64,000 nt of DNA from Hermatobates lingyangjiaoensis (Eukaryota; Arthropoda; Insecta; Hemiptera; Hermatobatidae). Positions 32,390 through 45,018 of the stretch are shown here, piece by piece (positions within the stretch are counted from its first letter, which is position 1; the number at the start of each line of letters is the position of its first letter). Position numbers and translations under genes: made by a program. The DNA is taken from NCBI GenBank assembly GCA_026182355.1, contig JAPFBL010001928.1, positions 6,527,501 to 6,591,500 on the forward strand, read 5' to 3'. The notes under the pieces are model-generated. The model saw only the letters and a list, made by a program, of their open reading frames with translations, searched no databases and was not told the origin of the DNA.

Positions 32390-33660
32390 TTACTTTACTA
32401 TCAGTAAAGTATAGTGGCATGAAAATATTCCATCTAGAGATTTTAACGGAATTACATGTTTTTGAGGTCCCAGAAGTTGTTTTATGAAGTTTTTTCGATG
32501 ATGTCTGTATGTGTGCGTGTGGGTAGATGAGTATGTATCCAAATACATACAAACCGTAGTTTGTGGCCACGCTACGGTCCAGAATCTTTGATGGATCAAT
32601 TTATATGTAACACAAAAATGGGCCTCAGATTGTAGGGATGCCTTTAGTTTGGGGACAATTACAGTGGTACCTCGGTTGTCGACCATAATTCGTTCGAGTT
32701 TGTTGGTCGAAAACCGATTTATTCTTATGAAACATTTTTTCCCATAAGAAACAATGGTAAGTATTTTAATCCGTTTTAACTAAAGAAAAATACTTATCAA
32801 TTAAGAAAACGTGTATCTAAACAACATTAAAGACCTGTACATAACATAGAATAAACATAAAAAAGAAGAAATATAAACCATTTTATATCATTTACTTACC
32901 TTTTGAACAGCGGTGTGATGGCATACAGGGTGACGCTGCGTACGTTTCGGCTCCACTCGGCTATTTTCGGTTCCCAGCCCGAGTGTTCGAACACCGAAAT
33001 CTGTTCGAATTCGGAAGCATTTTTAGCTCGAATTTTTTGGTCGAAAACTGAATTCTTCGAATAGTGAGGAGGTCGAAAACCGAGGTACCACTGTATAACT
33101 GATGGGAAAGTCACTTTTTTTGCTAAAAACCTGTTTTTAAACTACATTTTTTTTTCTCCTAAACTACTAATTATAGAGTCTTGAAATTTGGGCATTATCT
33201 ATGAGATTACAAAAGCAATAAACGAAAAATATTCTCAGATTTTTAAAACAACTGGAAATATTTTTTGTTCAATAAAATGTAAAAATTTTGACTTAGAATT
33301 CAATTTGAAAGCTTGTGAGAGCGATGCAAGCCAAACCGTTTCACGGATCAAAATGAAACTATACCTAAAAATAGAACATATGTGGTGGATGAGTTGAGAT
33401 ATTTTTTTTTCAAAATTACATGTCCGAAAGGGGCGTTAAAGTACATTTCCTGTTTGTAGAAAATGTTTTTTAGACGCTAAACGGCTCACTAAAAAAACAT
33501 GAAATTTTTGGAAAAACTGAAAAAAAAATTAATAATTTATAAAAAAAATTCATGAAATTTCAATTACTGCAAAGAGTAATAAAGCTATAAAAACAGAATA
33601 TTGATCCTGGACTACTGATTCGCTTGCTTACATAATTCTATTTACATTTATTTACATTGA
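32390..33660 (+). mobile_element. Diverged copy of the 1.6-kb DNA element, with mariner insert
   Basis: Follows the 8709 copy from the ACTTTACTATCAGTAAAGTA end through the GT-rich zone and beyond, interrupted by the mariner element at 32662-33093. Confidence 0.75.
32662..33093. mobile_element. Mariner-type MITE, 432 bp
   Basis: Ends CAGTGGTACCTCGGTTGTCG and its inverted partner CGAAAACCGAGGTACCACTG, with TA on each side. It splits the older DNA element; no transposase ORF. Confidence 0.85.
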
Positions 33661-34300
33661 CTTAGGTATATTTTGAGTAGCCCGTTGGTTGGGACCCATG
33701 ACTCAATATAAAACTCAACTATAGTACCTGATAGAAGTTATACATTATTCTAGACTCATTTGTTACACATTATTACAGTCCCATGTGTTTCACGTTACAA
33801 TGGTCTCATGTCCCATATATTACACATTCTTACTGATCGATCTAAGGTTAGTACATTCCTGAGTACAGCATGCACCAAAAGTGTCAAATTCATTTTTAAC
33901 CGCCGAACAGGAACAACTATATAAACCGATAGCACATCTCTCCTACGACTCCTTTATGTGATATGAAATATTAATAGCCGTAAATATAAAATCAATTTAA
34001 AAAAGAATTAGATTTTTTTTATTCGATTAGAAAATCGTTCTCGTAATTCAGACGATTATGTTCTGATTTAATATTTATTAAAATGGGATCCTCGCTAGCA
34101 CCAATAGTGGTTGTTAATAAAACTTGTTTACAACTTTTGTAATACGATATAAAAAAAATTAAAAACTATTTATTAACGAACTGAAATGCACTTTATTATT
34201 AAATAGAATTTTTAAAGTTGAAATATAAGACCGTTATTCCTGTAATTGTGGTTTTATCCCATTTGAGTAATTTAGCCAATTACTCAAACGACGAGTTCCA
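33661..34300. other. Non-coding, nothing recognised
   Basis: DCST2 intron 1 sequence without repeats that I can match inside the window. Confidence 0.4.
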
Positions 34301-34304
34301 AACA

Positions 34305-34625
34305 AGGGCTAGATGAGCTCAGTGATTGACGTACTCGTCTCTGAACTGGTAGGTCCGGGGTTCGATACTCACCTGGCTCTTGATTTAATCACGCAGGAAG
34401 TTTAATAAATCTGAGCACGTCGTCCTCTGGAGAGGACGTTAAGCCATTGGTCCGAGCCTGTACGATGTCAGATACTCGATAAAGATCCCTACTCTAAATA
34501 CACTTGAGTTAGGCAAAATTTAGGGCTCCCACTGTAGAATCAATCTTTATTTAGTGATATCACAAAGTGCCCAATGTTCTGGCTTATGTCTGTTCCCTTG
34601 TGGGACAGCCACTACAACCCTAAAA
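34305..34625 (+). mobile_element. tRNA-derived SINE copy, nearly complete
   Basis: Head at 34305-34380 with GAGCTCAGTGATTGACG and GGGGTTCGATACTC; the body runs to GGGACAGCCACTACAACC. Confidence 0.85.
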
Positions 34626-34849
34626 TTCCCTACTACTACTACTACTATTAAAGTTTTAAATATGGGACATCACTCATAAAATAAAGACGAGTTGTCTTTT
34701 AGAATAGATTCCAACACACCCAATAAACTTTCACCCTCAGTGACGTGTTCTAAGAGGTAAATCAATGACCTAAAAGGTAGGTCATTTTACTACTGCTGAT
34801 TTATCTGTTTTACTATTTCATATTTAGAAAACATTTTAGTTATGTGTGA

Positions 34850-35062
34850 CCTATAACTACTAAATTTTACCTTAAGTTTATTAGAGTAGAGACTTTTAAC
34901 GACCACCTGACATTGTGCAGGCTCGAGATCGATAGCTTTATGTCCTCTTCGAAGGACAAGTTTTTCATCTACCACATGGAAAACCTATTGTCATATGAAA
35001 GACTACAATCTTTAGTACTAAAGACAAGCATGCTACCTGTTCAACTATACCTGACCTCTTAA
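34850..35062 (-). mobile_element. Old SINE copy
   Basis: Recognisable by the order of body motifs (TTTAACGACCACCTGACA) but diverged. Confidence 0.6.
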
Positions 35063-35249
35063 GTTAAATACGGGTTTATTCAAATCGAGAGGTATCACTT
35101 ACCAGTATCTATACTGGCTGTGCTCTCTCTTCTGGAGGAGTACAACAGGTCTAGCTAATGATAAATTGAAAAGAAGGAAACCACAATTGCGTGCATAAAA
35201 CAGTAGAAACCGGCATTTTTTTTTAATTCTAGGTATGAATAGCGCTCAC

Positions 35250-35329
35250 CTGAGAAAGAACATTTCCATTTTCATCATTAGCCCTGGTTTACGTGTTGGA
35301 TCTTGCGATAGTTTCTTCCACAGTGTCAT
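35250..35329 (-). CDS. DCST2: DCST2 exon 1 (first coding)
   Basis: The ATG at 35329-35327 opens MTLWKKLSQDPTRKPGLMMK, MEMFFLR, ending at donor GTGAGC in phase 2, which joins exon 2. A stop lies in frame 24 bases upstream of the ATG, just before a GAA run, so this ATG is the likely start unless an acceptor adds residues. The family has a poorly conserved cytosolic start, so support comes from frame and splice fit. Confidence 0.62.
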
Positions 35330-35679
35330 ATCTTCTTCTTCTTCTCTTTAGACCGTAGACTTTAAGCAGGTTTAACAAATACATCAGGAAACGGGCACTA
35401 TAAAGCAATCTGTTCTAAAATAATAATGAACTTATAAAGTTATTTGTAAATACTATTCGAAATAAAGAAATAGTTAAAAACGGGGTATTCGACAGAACAC
35501 AATATCAATAATTTGAACTGCACGATTAAATGTAAATAATATTTGCACAAGTTGTTTTTGTTTGATAATTAAAAAAACTAGATGCCACTGTGTTTCAAAT
35601 ATTTAAATATTGCCAAATATAAAAAAAATATAACAATAGTTAACTTCCATTATCTCTGACCTTAATTTAATTCACGTTA

Positions 35680-35880
35680 TCCTTAGGGAGAGGACGTTAG
35701 GCCGTTGGTTCCGAGCCTGTATAATGTGAAATATTCGTTAGAGATTCTTACTCTAAATACACTTGAGTTAAGCAAATTTAGGGCTCCGAATGTAGAATAT
35801 TCATTCCGTGGTATCAAAAAGGGCCAATGTTCGGGCTTTGTGTGTTCTCTTGTGGATTACCTTTGCAATCTAACCTAATT
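35680..35880 (+). mobile_element. SINE body fragment
   Basis: Begins at GGGAGAGGACGTTAGGCCG; head missing. Confidence 0.75.
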
Positions 35881-36444
35881 TTCATTGTGAACCACATTCT
35901 TATACATCAGAATGCTTCAGTATATTACCGTTATTATCATTAGTTATTTAATAATAATAAAAAAAACTGGAGTGGCCTACACCCAACTTGTCTAAATATC
36001 TCAGAATTTTTTCTGAGTGAGTGTTATCCTTTTCCCGCCTTCTATACTCTGTTATAAGTTTGCTATGAATGTATATTGAGAAAAAATATATTAGTAATTA
36101 GCCAGTTTACATACTCAAATCGAAGTCAAAGCCAGTTATTCAATATAATTTAAATCTTTTATAGTTGGGAGCATCTAATTTTTGAAAATAATAAATATGA
36201 ACTATTAGACTAGAATTATAAAAAAAAAAATGTATATTTCTCAACAAACATACACTCCGTAGTACTCTGTAGTTTTTTGTAAATAAACAGTATATTTAAC
36301 GATGTATCCCTATTGCACGTAATCAAAATATATTTTTTCCATTCATTTTATGAAACACTACTGAAATCCGTCTTTCATTTAAACCTTAACATCGATTTTT
36401 CATTACCCCTAATGAATGTAAAATTCACTTTCAATTCTCGTTAG

Positions 36445-36665
36445 AGTAGTCGTGTCTAAGTGATAAAGTCATTGGTCCCGAACTCAGGTCCTATACAATG
36501 TCAGGTACTAGTTACGGATTCCGACTCTAAACATACCTACTCCTGAGTTGAGAAAAATTTAGGATTACCAAAGTAAAACCAATCTTCATTATCTGGTATC
36601 ACAAAAGGGTCAATGTTCGACCTGTGCCTTCCCTTGTTGGGACTGCCACTGTAACCTAACCTGGC
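36445..36665 (+). mobile_element. SINE body fragment
   Basis: Diverged, starting near AAGTCATTGGTCCCG and ending GGGACTGCCACTGTAACC. Confidence 0.65.
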
Positions 36666-37204
36666 GTTGACAATGTGAGGTAATACAGAATTAACTTCAG
36701 TCGACACGAAATCGACTAGAATGAGAAATAATAGGATTAGGCAACGACATATAAATATAGACACAGTGTGTGAGATAGAGATGTTATGTGTTTGATAAAA
36801 ATCTATATGTAAGATAAGTTTTATATGTGGAGACCATTTCATTAGATTTTTACCCTACAATGAGTAAATACCACATAATAACTGATTGCACTACATTAGA
36901 ATATGTAAGATTATCATTTTTAAATGTAAGATTTTCAATAATCAATTAGAGAACAGAGAGCACGTTAAAGAGAGGTAATATTGTGACAATAAGATAAAAA
37001 TACAAATTATATCGATCATTGTACTGGTTAATGTCTCAATTTTAGGTTAACTGATATTGAATGCCTGTTTTTAAACATGTTTAATGGTTTGAGTCCAATT
37101 TAACAATCCAAGAGAAAATCTCGCAATGTTTTGATAATAACACTGTTTGTACACTTGATTTTACCCCACTCTTTCGACTGATTAATCAAGAAACGTTATT
37201 GAAT

Positions 37205-37850
37205 GGTGTTTTTACATCTACCCGCCTTACTACTACTACTATGTACAATTTACGTATCAGTCTATTCGTTTTGACTTTTCTAACACGACTACTATGAAAA
37301 TATTAAAAAATAACAAATTCACCACACCTAGAATATTGAAGTTCACGCCTTGACTTCTGTTAAACCAATTCCATGAAAATGGAAAACTTTATCAAATTAT
37401 GCACAGTTTACGTATCAGTCTAGTCGTTTTGACTATTCTAACACGATTACTCTGAAAATATAAAAAAATAACAAATTCACCACACCTACAATATTATTGT
37501 TCACGCCTTGACTTCTGTTAAACCAATTCCATGAAAATGAAAAACTTTATCAAATTATGTACAATTACGTATCAGTCTAGTCGTTTTGACTATTCTAACA
37601 CGACTACTCTGAAAATATAAAAAAATTAAATAAATTTAAACAAATTCACCACACCGTCCATATTGAAGTTCACACCTTGACTTCTGTTAAACCAATTCCA
37701 TGAAAATGAAAAACTTTATCAAATTATGCACAATTTCCATATTTGTCTAGTCGTTTTGACTTTTCTAACAAAACTACTATCAAAATAAAAAAAAAAAATT
37801 CACCACACCTACAATATTATTGTTCACGCCTTGAATTCTGTTTTAAACTA
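37205..37850. repeat. About 160-bp tandem repeat, 3.7 copies
   Basis: TACGTATCAGTCTAGTCG-type starts recur near 37251, 37410, 37566 and a decayed one near 37740. Confidence 0.9.
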
Positions 37851-37979
37851 TCTCTATACTACTTTGTAAGTAAGGATATTTCTAAATTTTTATCAGCTTT
37901 CGTGATTCTAAGAGATTTAGAAGCTTCCTAAGAAACATTAGAGACATCCAGATTCGGAAGTACTAACCCAGTGCTCCGC

Positions 37980-39185
37980 AACCGGTGTGTCATGAGCCAG
38001 ATACAGGTGTGCCATTAGCCAGATACAGGCGTGCCGCGGCACACTGGTGTGCCATGAGACAGATACAGGTGTACCATGAGCCAGATACAGGTGTGCCATT
38101 AGCCAGATACAGGCGTGCCGCGGCATACTGATGTGCCATGAGACAGATACAGGTGTGCCATGAGCCAGATACAGGTGTGCCATTAGCCAGATACAGGCGT
38201 GCCGCGGCACACTGGTGTGCCATGAGACAGATACAGGTGTACCATGAGCCAGATACAGGTGTTCCATTAGCCAGATACAGGCGTGTCGCGGCACACTGGT
38301 GTGCCATGAGACAGATACAGGTGTGCCATGAGCCAGATACAGGTGTGCCGCGGCACACTGGTGTGCCATGAGCCATATAGAGGTGTGCCATGAGCCAGAT
38401 ACAGGTGTGCCGCGGCACACTGGTGTGCCATGAGACAGATACAGGTGTGCCATGAGCCAGATACAGGTGTGCCGCGGCACACTGGTGTGCCATGAGCCAT
38501 ATAGAGGTGTGCCATGAGCCAGATACAGGCGTGCCGCGGCACACTGGTGTGCCATGAGACAGATACAGGTGTGCCATGAGCCAGATACAGGTGTGCCATT
38601 AGCCAGATACAGGCGTGCCGCGGCACACTGGTGTGCCATGAGACAGATACAGGTGTGCCATTAGCCAGATACAGGCGTGCCGCGGCACACTGGTGTGCCA
38701 TGAGCCAGATACAGGTGTGCCATTAGCCAGATACAGGTGTCCATTAGCCAGATACAGGCTGTCGCGGCACACTGGTGTGCCATGAGACAGATACAGGTGT
38801 GCCATGAGCCAGATACAGGTGTGCCGCGGCACACTGGGTGCCATAGCCAGTTGCCATGAGCAGATACAGGTGCCGTGCCATTTAGCATACAGGGCATACA
38901 GATCGTGTGCCATTAGCCAGATACAGGCGTGCCGCGGCACACTGGTGTGCCATGAGACAGATACAGGTGTGCCATGAGCCAGATACAGGTGTGCAGCGAC
39001 ACACTGGTGTGCCATGAGACAGATACAGGTGTGCCATGAGCCAGATACAGGTGTGCCGCGGCACACTGGTGTGCCATGAGCCAGGTACAGGTGTGCCAAT
39101 TAGCCAGATACAGGTGTGACGCGGCACACTGGTGTGCCATGAGACAGATACAGGTGTGCCATGAGCTAGATACAGGTGTGTCAAA
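37980..39185. repeat. Minisatellite inside the hAT element
   Basis: Basic 20-22 bp units such as GTGCCATGAGCCAGATACAG alternate with GCCGCGGCACACTG in higher-order units of about 60-90 bp. The motif GTGTGCCGCGG also occurs once near the element's right end (39652-39663), suggesting the satellite grew from element sequence. Confidence 0.95.
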
Positions 39186-39286
39186 TAGATACCGCAGCCG
39201 CGGTCAAATACATTGCATTTGACATTTTACAATTTGTCATCATGAATTTAATACACAATGACAATATTTCACCGAAACTCCATTAG

Positions 39287-39529
39287 ATGTTTTCTGAATT
39301 TACGTCTAAAAACGAATATCTTCACATTTCCTACAAAGCAATCTTAATATTACTTCCATTTTCGACGACATATTTATATGAGCAAAGTTTTTCAACTCTT
39401 TTATTAATTAAAAATGATAAGCGGTCATGCTTAAAAGATTTTGACCAAGAACTACGAGTTGCGTTGTCAAATATTGAGCCGAATATAAAACTTTTGTGTT
39501 CATCGAAACAAGCGCAGGTATCACATTAA
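39287..39529 (+). pseudogene. hAT transposase C-terminal remnant
   Basis: Encodes an open 80-codon stretch with ILLPFSTTYLYEQSFSTLL, LRVALSNIEPNIKLLCSSKQ, AQVSH and stop. This is the hAT dimerisation region (YxxExxFS, then LR.ALS...P). Everything N-terminal is lost, probably replaced by the satellite. Confidence 0.8.
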
Positions 39530-40055
39530 TAATTATTATGATTGCGTTAAAATAAATATGTTATAGATTTATATATCTATACTTTTCAAATAAAAAACAA
39601 ACATTTATTGTAAAATTTGTGTATCAATTAATACCTATATACTTTAGCTTTTGGTGTGCCGCGGATTTAGAAAGAATTTTGGTGCGTCATATAGTAGGTT
39701 AGAAAAGGTTGCGGAGCACTGTACTAACCAATCTTAAATGAAATTTCCAAAAATTCAGGTATGAAACATCGTAATAAGTACATGATTAGGTACATAGTCT
39801 TTCGCAAATGATAAAATCTCAAAAAGAAAACAAAAAATAGATTATTCAGTTGCAATCACATATTAAGTAAAATTCGACAGTAGTAGGTCCGTGACCTGGA
39901 ACTGCTAATTACAATGCGCACTGTAGTGCACGGAACGAATCGTTGGTCGTATTAAGAGGATTATTTTATTGGGTCAATTAAATGTTATTGGAATCCTATA
40001 ATTCTATAAATGAAGGATAAAAAAAAACCATTGAACTCTTTATAATTATATTGTA

Positions 40056-40392
40056 CTAGCAAACGTACCCGTCTTTGACGGAATCAAAAATTCTATTATA
40101 CTTGGTATTCCAAAATATCAATTATAGTATTATACTAATACTACAATTAGAAGTTATAGAATAGTAGAAAATACCATTATTAGTACAGTGCTAAAAAGAA
40201 GCCTCTGTATACAAAGATTAGATTTTAAGTTAGACATACACAAATCTACAATCAATGTTTCAGCTTTATATGTCTTATGGTAGCAATATTTTGTGGACAA
40301 ACCGACAGACAGAAATTATTCTAAGGGTACATGTGGCTACTCTGAAGTATGAAACGTAAAGAAAACTTGAAATGAGTTAGTTCTAATTAACG
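40056..40392 (-). mobile_element. Internally deleted Helitron copy
   Basis: The 3' end on the minus strand has the GACGG hairpin and terminates CTAG next to T. Its other part matches the 5' region of the copy ending at 42236. Confidence 0.6.
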
Positions 40393-40419
40393 TGCTCCCA
40401 GTCAAAAGCTAGCACGCAA

Positions 40420-40770
40420 GCCACTGGGCTACTCTGGTTCCATACCTTACTTTATTACCAGTGTTTATATTACGCAAATATTAAATTAAAAAAATATATT
40501 TTTGTTGTGTTTATTTATAATACATTTGCACTACTGTCATCGGCGAGCAAGCAAGCTACTGGCAACCCTGGCTAGATCCCTTTACTTTATTACCATCTTT
40601 TATATTATCCACATTTTAAATTCAAAAAAATATTTGTTTGTTACATTTATTTATAATACATTTGCACTACTGTCATCGGCGATCACGCAAGCCACTGGGC
40701 TACTCTGGTCCCATACCTTACATTATTACCAGTGTATTTATTAAGCAAATATTAAATTAAAAAAAAGTTG
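40420..40770. repeat. About 130-bp satellite, three units
   Basis: Units contain CACGCAAGCCACTGGGCTAC then TTTATTACCAGTG. The same family is at 56560-56930. Confidence 0.85.
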
Positions 40771-40787
40771 ACAGTTATATATAATAC

Positions 40788-42236
40788 ATAGCAAACGTAC
40801 CCGTCTTTGACGGAATCAGAAGTTCCTGCTTTGGTTTATTGCCGTGTGCCTATTGTCTTTCGGCTATACAACGGAGGAATCAGAAGTTCCGTCATTTTTG
40901 GTATTTCAAAATGTCATTAGAAATTATAGAATAGTAGAAAATACCATTATTACTACAGTGTTAAACAAATGCCCCAGCTTATACACTACATTAGCTGTCT
41001 GTCCTTTAGGTTCATGGTAGAAGAAAGAGTTGAAACCTCTGACCGTTGAGCATGTAAACTACATTTGACCATGTGAGAAAAACTTGGTTTTGCTACCTTG
41101 TATTCCTGCGTTAGATGAAGTCTCCCTTTGCGACTTAGTTAACGTCATTGCGAAATAGACTCTGACCGGACTTTGCAATCATTTCAACGTAAACAGACAG
41201 TGGTTCGGAATCAATGGTATGTGAAGTATACACACAGACTCCCCAATACCACATCCAGTCATTATGTCCGCCTCTATGGCATATCTGTGTAGAGCACGAA
41301 CTCCGAGTCGTGTCCCCCGTTGCACAGTTTTGGGGCACTCATGTTTCGTAACATGAAATTTGTTACTGCTACTAAATTGTAGCATGATTGGTGCTCTACT
41401 TTAAGTTTTTACTCATGAGCAGACAGTCCAGGAGAAATAAATTCAGAGTCAAGAAATTCAATTAGATAATGAACTGCTTCTTCGTCACTAATCCAATCTC
41501 TTTACTGACTTGTAAGTTCTTTCCTCGGCTTCATATAGCGTAAGAACTTGTTTGTTGATTTTTCCTCCCTGTTCATATTAAGAGTTGAGAATTGCTCGTT
41601 TACAAAACATTTATTCTCAATAGATAGTACATCCTTAACTCTGTGAAACACCATTTCAATGATGTCAAATACGCAATATATTCATATGCTCAATTGAAAT
41701 TAAAATCAACTAACAATACCTACTTGCCACACCTGTGTATTTTCAAAACAAACTTGTCTGTGAAGTTAGGAAAATACAGCTAAAAGCCCCATAACTTCGC
41801 TTCTGTACTGAATTAATAATCTATTTAGAGCCCATATTTTAAGTTAGGCACACACAAATCCAGTGTCAATGTTCCAGCTCGCTATGTCTTATGGTGGCTG
41901 AGTTTACTTGTGACAAACATTTTTGCGTTAAACGTCCATAACTTCACTTCTACGTTGAATTTCCAATCAATTCATAGCCTATATTTTAAGTTAGACCTAC
42001 ACAAATCTACTGTAAAAGTTTCAGCTTTATATGTCTTATGGTAGCTGAGTTTACCTGTGACAAAGTTTTGCGGACAAACCGACAAACCGACAAACCGACA
42101 ACCGACAAACCGACAAACCGACAGAAATTTTTCTAAGGGTGGATTCGGTTTCTCCAATGTATGAAACGTAAAGAAAACTTGAAATGAGTCAGTTCTAAGC
42201 AATGTACAGACAAAATCATTATTTTATTTATAAAGA
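40788..42236 (-). mobile_element. Helitron copy, 1.45 kb
   Basis: On the minus strand it starts A|TCTTTATAAATAAAATAATG, typical of Helitron 5' ends, and finishes with the CCGTCAAAGACGG hairpin near CTAT (mutated CTAG). It contains a relic of the helicase C-terminus. Short tandem ACAAACCGAC units lie at 42063-42122. Confidence 0.7.
40960..41480 (-). pseudogene. Helitron helicase C-terminus relic
   Basis: Frames carry GTRL, ALHRYAIEADIMTGCGIGES, PVRVYFAMTLTKSQ, FSHGQM and the KGQTANVVY ending, matching the Pif1-like helicase end of Helitron proteins (FAMTINKSQGQT, SHGQLYVACSR). Several stops and frameshifts; not functional. Confidence 0.7.
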
Positions 42237-42239
42237 TAA

Positions 42240-43180
42240 CAACAATTATAAAGTAAGTACAATAATAATGTTATATTATACGACAACATTTAACATATAT
42301 TAACATTTAATAACATAGACATTTCATTGGAAGCTGCTTGCTCGATATGTTCTGTTATATAGACAATAAAGACATACATACGAGTCATTTTAGATGATTT
42401 AGCAACAATTGTAACAATCGTTTATTCCAAGTCAAAAAAAAAATGACAACATTTATTTCTTTAAACTCTAATATTTTCATTTCATGAAAATATGAATTTT
42501 ATTTTATATTCGATATATCCTTGTCTCAACATGAATAAATTACAATTAATGAATTCATCGGAACATAAAGCCTCAATGCAACAAACATAAAAATTAATTT
42601 TACAACTAAATAATTTTTTATAACATATTCCTGAAAAATGAGCTAAACAATTAAATAGGTTATGTTAATGAAATAATAAAGGTATATTTCATATGTAATC
42701 ATATGGACACTATACTAAAAAAAATGTTATATTTTATTTTGAAGAACTAAATATTATTTCTAATACATAAATATTTCAATTTTTTGAAATTTTTAAATTC
42801 TTCACAATATATTAAATATTGACAGGGGTGACCAAACTACGACAAGTGAATTAAATTAGTCCACTTTATGACCATCATATTTTAAATTTCGTTTAAAATA
42901 AACGGGATGAATGAATTCCAACTTTTTGTTTTCTGAAAGTCGAAATTTCCTTTAGCATGATATTAGAGTAAAGACAACTTACTTTTCAGTGTAAAACATT
43001 TTTAAACTAGAAGTATGTAATCTTATACTTGAAAAATGATTGAAATTTGAGAGATTGTTTGACTAAAGATTGTTTATAGCTTTGCTCGAATTATTAAGTC
43101 AGTTCTACGATTTAGACTAACCCCCTCTCTCTGATCAGTTTAACAGATATGTATGTACTATATATATAACTATATATACT
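42240..43180. other. AT-rich, no feature seen
   Basis: No coding segment or matched repeat. Confidence 0.4.
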
Positions 43181-43209
43181 CTACTATATATGGTATATAT
43201 ACATGATTG

Positions 43210-43373
43210 GTTATAAACGACTGAATATTGTTGAAGAAGAAGATCAATTAATTTAAATTAATTACATTAATTTTTCGCAATCTCGAAAAGTTGGAGAAGA
43301 AGATCATCGACCGACAATATTCAGTCGTGTACAACCAATTATGTATAAAAGAAGGACTGCTACCGAAGTACAC

Positions 43374-43375
<2 letters not shown>
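43210..43375. pseudogene. Head-to-head Penelope-like N-terminal fragments
   Basis: The plus strand reads LEKKIIDRQYSVVYNQLCIK, EGLLPKYT then (TA)n. The minus strand repeats QYSVVYNQSCI before TA. Same arrangement as at 19417-19575. Confidence 0.5.
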
Positions 43376-43406
<31 letters not shown>

Positions 43407-43786
43407 CTATATATATATTATATATATATGTAAGTACAATTTAACTATCTTTTTGCAAAGTGTCCTTCTATTATAACGTTTTGCTTAATAAACAAAACTA
43501 CTAACCTTTTAGTTAAGGTCATAGGAAACAAACAAATTCGATAGATCATAGGAAAGGGGTACATAACAGTTCAGAAGATACTCACAAAAATTCAAATGCA
43601 TCTTGTTTTGATGATATTTATATTATGCAACAAATAAGAAAAAATTGTAGAATATCAGCTCCTTTTGTTAATTGGAAGCTTCATAAATAAATGTATATAT
43701 ATATATATATATAATATGTATGTACGTATATACATAAATATATATGATCAAACCACAATATGAAATGTGGAAACCAGGCTAAGATC

Positions 43787-43815
43787 TTTCAACCGTAACA
43801 GGCGGTCTCCGTCAG
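43787..43815 (-). ncRNA. Variant hammerhead core, family A
   Basis: CUGACGG replaces CUGACGA (A9 changed); stem II and GAAA intact. Confidence 0.55.
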
Positions 43816-43857
43816 AGTCAAAAACCCAACTGTTAGGTGTCAGTTAGGTTTTTGATT

Positions 43858-43886
43858 CTAACGAAGACCGCTTTTTATGGTTGAAA
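43858..43886 (+). ncRNA. Variant hammerhead core, family A
   Basis: CUAACGA variant; stem II GACCG with UGGUU; GAAA intact. Confidence 0.5.
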
Positions 43887-44086
43887 GATCTTTGTTTTGT
43901 TTTCCCATTTCATATTGTGGTTTGATCATTGATTGTTATTTCACGTGTTTATGTGAAATCTTTATATATATATATATATTGTGTTAAACTGAATTGCCTT
44001 AATCAAACATAGCTTTCTTCTTAAGCAGTTTTTCATATTTTCTAGCTAATTTCAATTCGTCTTGATTCAGCTGGTGAATTACCATA

Positions 44087-44290
44087 TATCAGCAAAACTC
44101 CAGTTGGACATCACTATTTATTAACTAACATTTTACAAAAGATTTTACAACTAAATTAAAATAAACTTGACATGTTTTATTTCTGAAGATGGTTGGAGAC
44201 AACCGAAACATGTCAAGTTTATTTTAATTTAGTTGTAAAATCTTGTGTAAAATGATAGTTAATAAATAGTGATGTCCAACTGGAGTTTAG
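44087..44290. repeat. HHR-bearing inverted repeat, family J
   Basis: Arms contain AACTCCAGTTGGACATCAC and the reverse complement, and converge on the core at 44183. No long TA border. Confidence 0.9.
44183..44208 (+). ncRNA. Hammerhead ribozyme core, family J
   Basis: CUGAAGA, an extra U, stem II GGUU/AACC, then GAAA, palindromic ACAUGU, C as cleavage nucleotide, and AAGU able to pair with AUUU before the core. The most complete type I HHR in the window. Confidence 0.85.
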
Positions 44291-44602
44291 TCATGGGGTC
44301 CATTATTAAAAAAGTATGGTGAATCTTAGTCTTGGTCGTGAACCAACTATTGATAATTGATAATTACCAAAAGAATTATATTGAATGGAAAGTAATTGAT
44401 GAAATTAAAATGGTTCACTAGCCGCAAAATATGATCACCCCCTCTGATTTCAAATAATTCTATATTTAAGAAAGTAAATAAGTTAATAATTAATAATAAA
44501 ATACAAAAATAAAAATTATGTTTCGACTGATTTTCATGTCCAGTTATAGATAGATATGTGGTTCAAGAGATTTTTAATTTATGATATTTAACGATGTTGA
44601 GC

Positions 44603-44827
44603 TTATGATTTTACAATTTCATCGATCTGAGGAATAAGTTTTTTGATTCTTGTTGGTTCTGAATGATAACCCCACATGATCATGCTGAGATATTCTGCTG
44701 TAGGCATGCCTCGAAGAGGAGTGTCGTCTGTTTCAAACGGGCCGATAAATTCCTCTTTTACTTTTGTTGAAATCTCTTTAAGATTCCTGTTTCGAACAAC
44801 ATCCCAGGTTTTTTCTTCACCTTCAGG
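44603..44827 (-). CDS. Gene 2 exon 3 (terminal), unknown conserved protein
   Basis: Acceptor TTTGTAG precedes 44827. The 74 codons in phase 0 begin PEGEEKTWDVVRNRNLKEI and end RIKKLIPQIDEIVKS before TAA at 44605-44603. Charged, soluble, with DDTPLRGMPTAEYLSMIMWG in the middle. No membrane segment. Joins exon 2 cleanly. I do not recognise the family by name. Confidence 0.8.
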   Translation of the reverse strand, partial: PEGEEKTWDVVRNRNLKEISTKVKEEFIGPFETDDTPLRGMPTAEYLSMIMWGYHSEPTRIKKLIPQIDEIVKS

Positions 44828-44986
44828 CTACAAATTTTTTTTGTTTTATTATAACAAATACATTAGGCAATTATTTTTTTTAAATCAAGCATGGGCAACC
44901 TGTTGTTAACTGTAGGGCCGCATTATATAATTTCCAAGTGACCGTGGGCCGCATGGTCATTTCAGTGGTATTTAGATACATAGAGC

Positions 44987-44999
<13 letters not shown>

Positions 45000-45018
<19 letters not shown>

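Larger units (their letters stand above)
37969..39721. mobile_element. hAT element carrying an internal satellite
   Basis: Ends CAGTGCTCCGCAACC (37969) and GGTTGCGGAGCACTG (to 39721) are exact 15-bp inverted repeats. TACTAACC flanks both sides (37961-37968 and 39722-39729), a perfect 8-bp target duplication. Inside are about 1.2 kb of minisatellite and the C-terminus of a hAT transposase. Confidence 0.95.
43745..43965. repeat. HHR-bearing hairpin, family A
   Basis: Two opposed family A units bounded by TA tracts. Confidence 0.88.

Noticed and set aside
35103..35150. A 48-bp block with good acceptor (ATTAGCTAG) and donor (GTAAGT) between DCST2 exons 1 and 2, coding RPVVLLQKREHSQYRYW.
   Set aside because: It accepts exon 1 in phase but its last two bases TG plus the A of exon 2 make TGA. 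Exon 1 joins exon 2 directly without it. It could only be a poison exon.
37938..39184. Several overlapping long ORFs (up to 233 codons) such as HLYLAHGTPVS repeats.
   Set aside because: All are translations of the minisatellite inside the hAT element, open in several frames on both strands.
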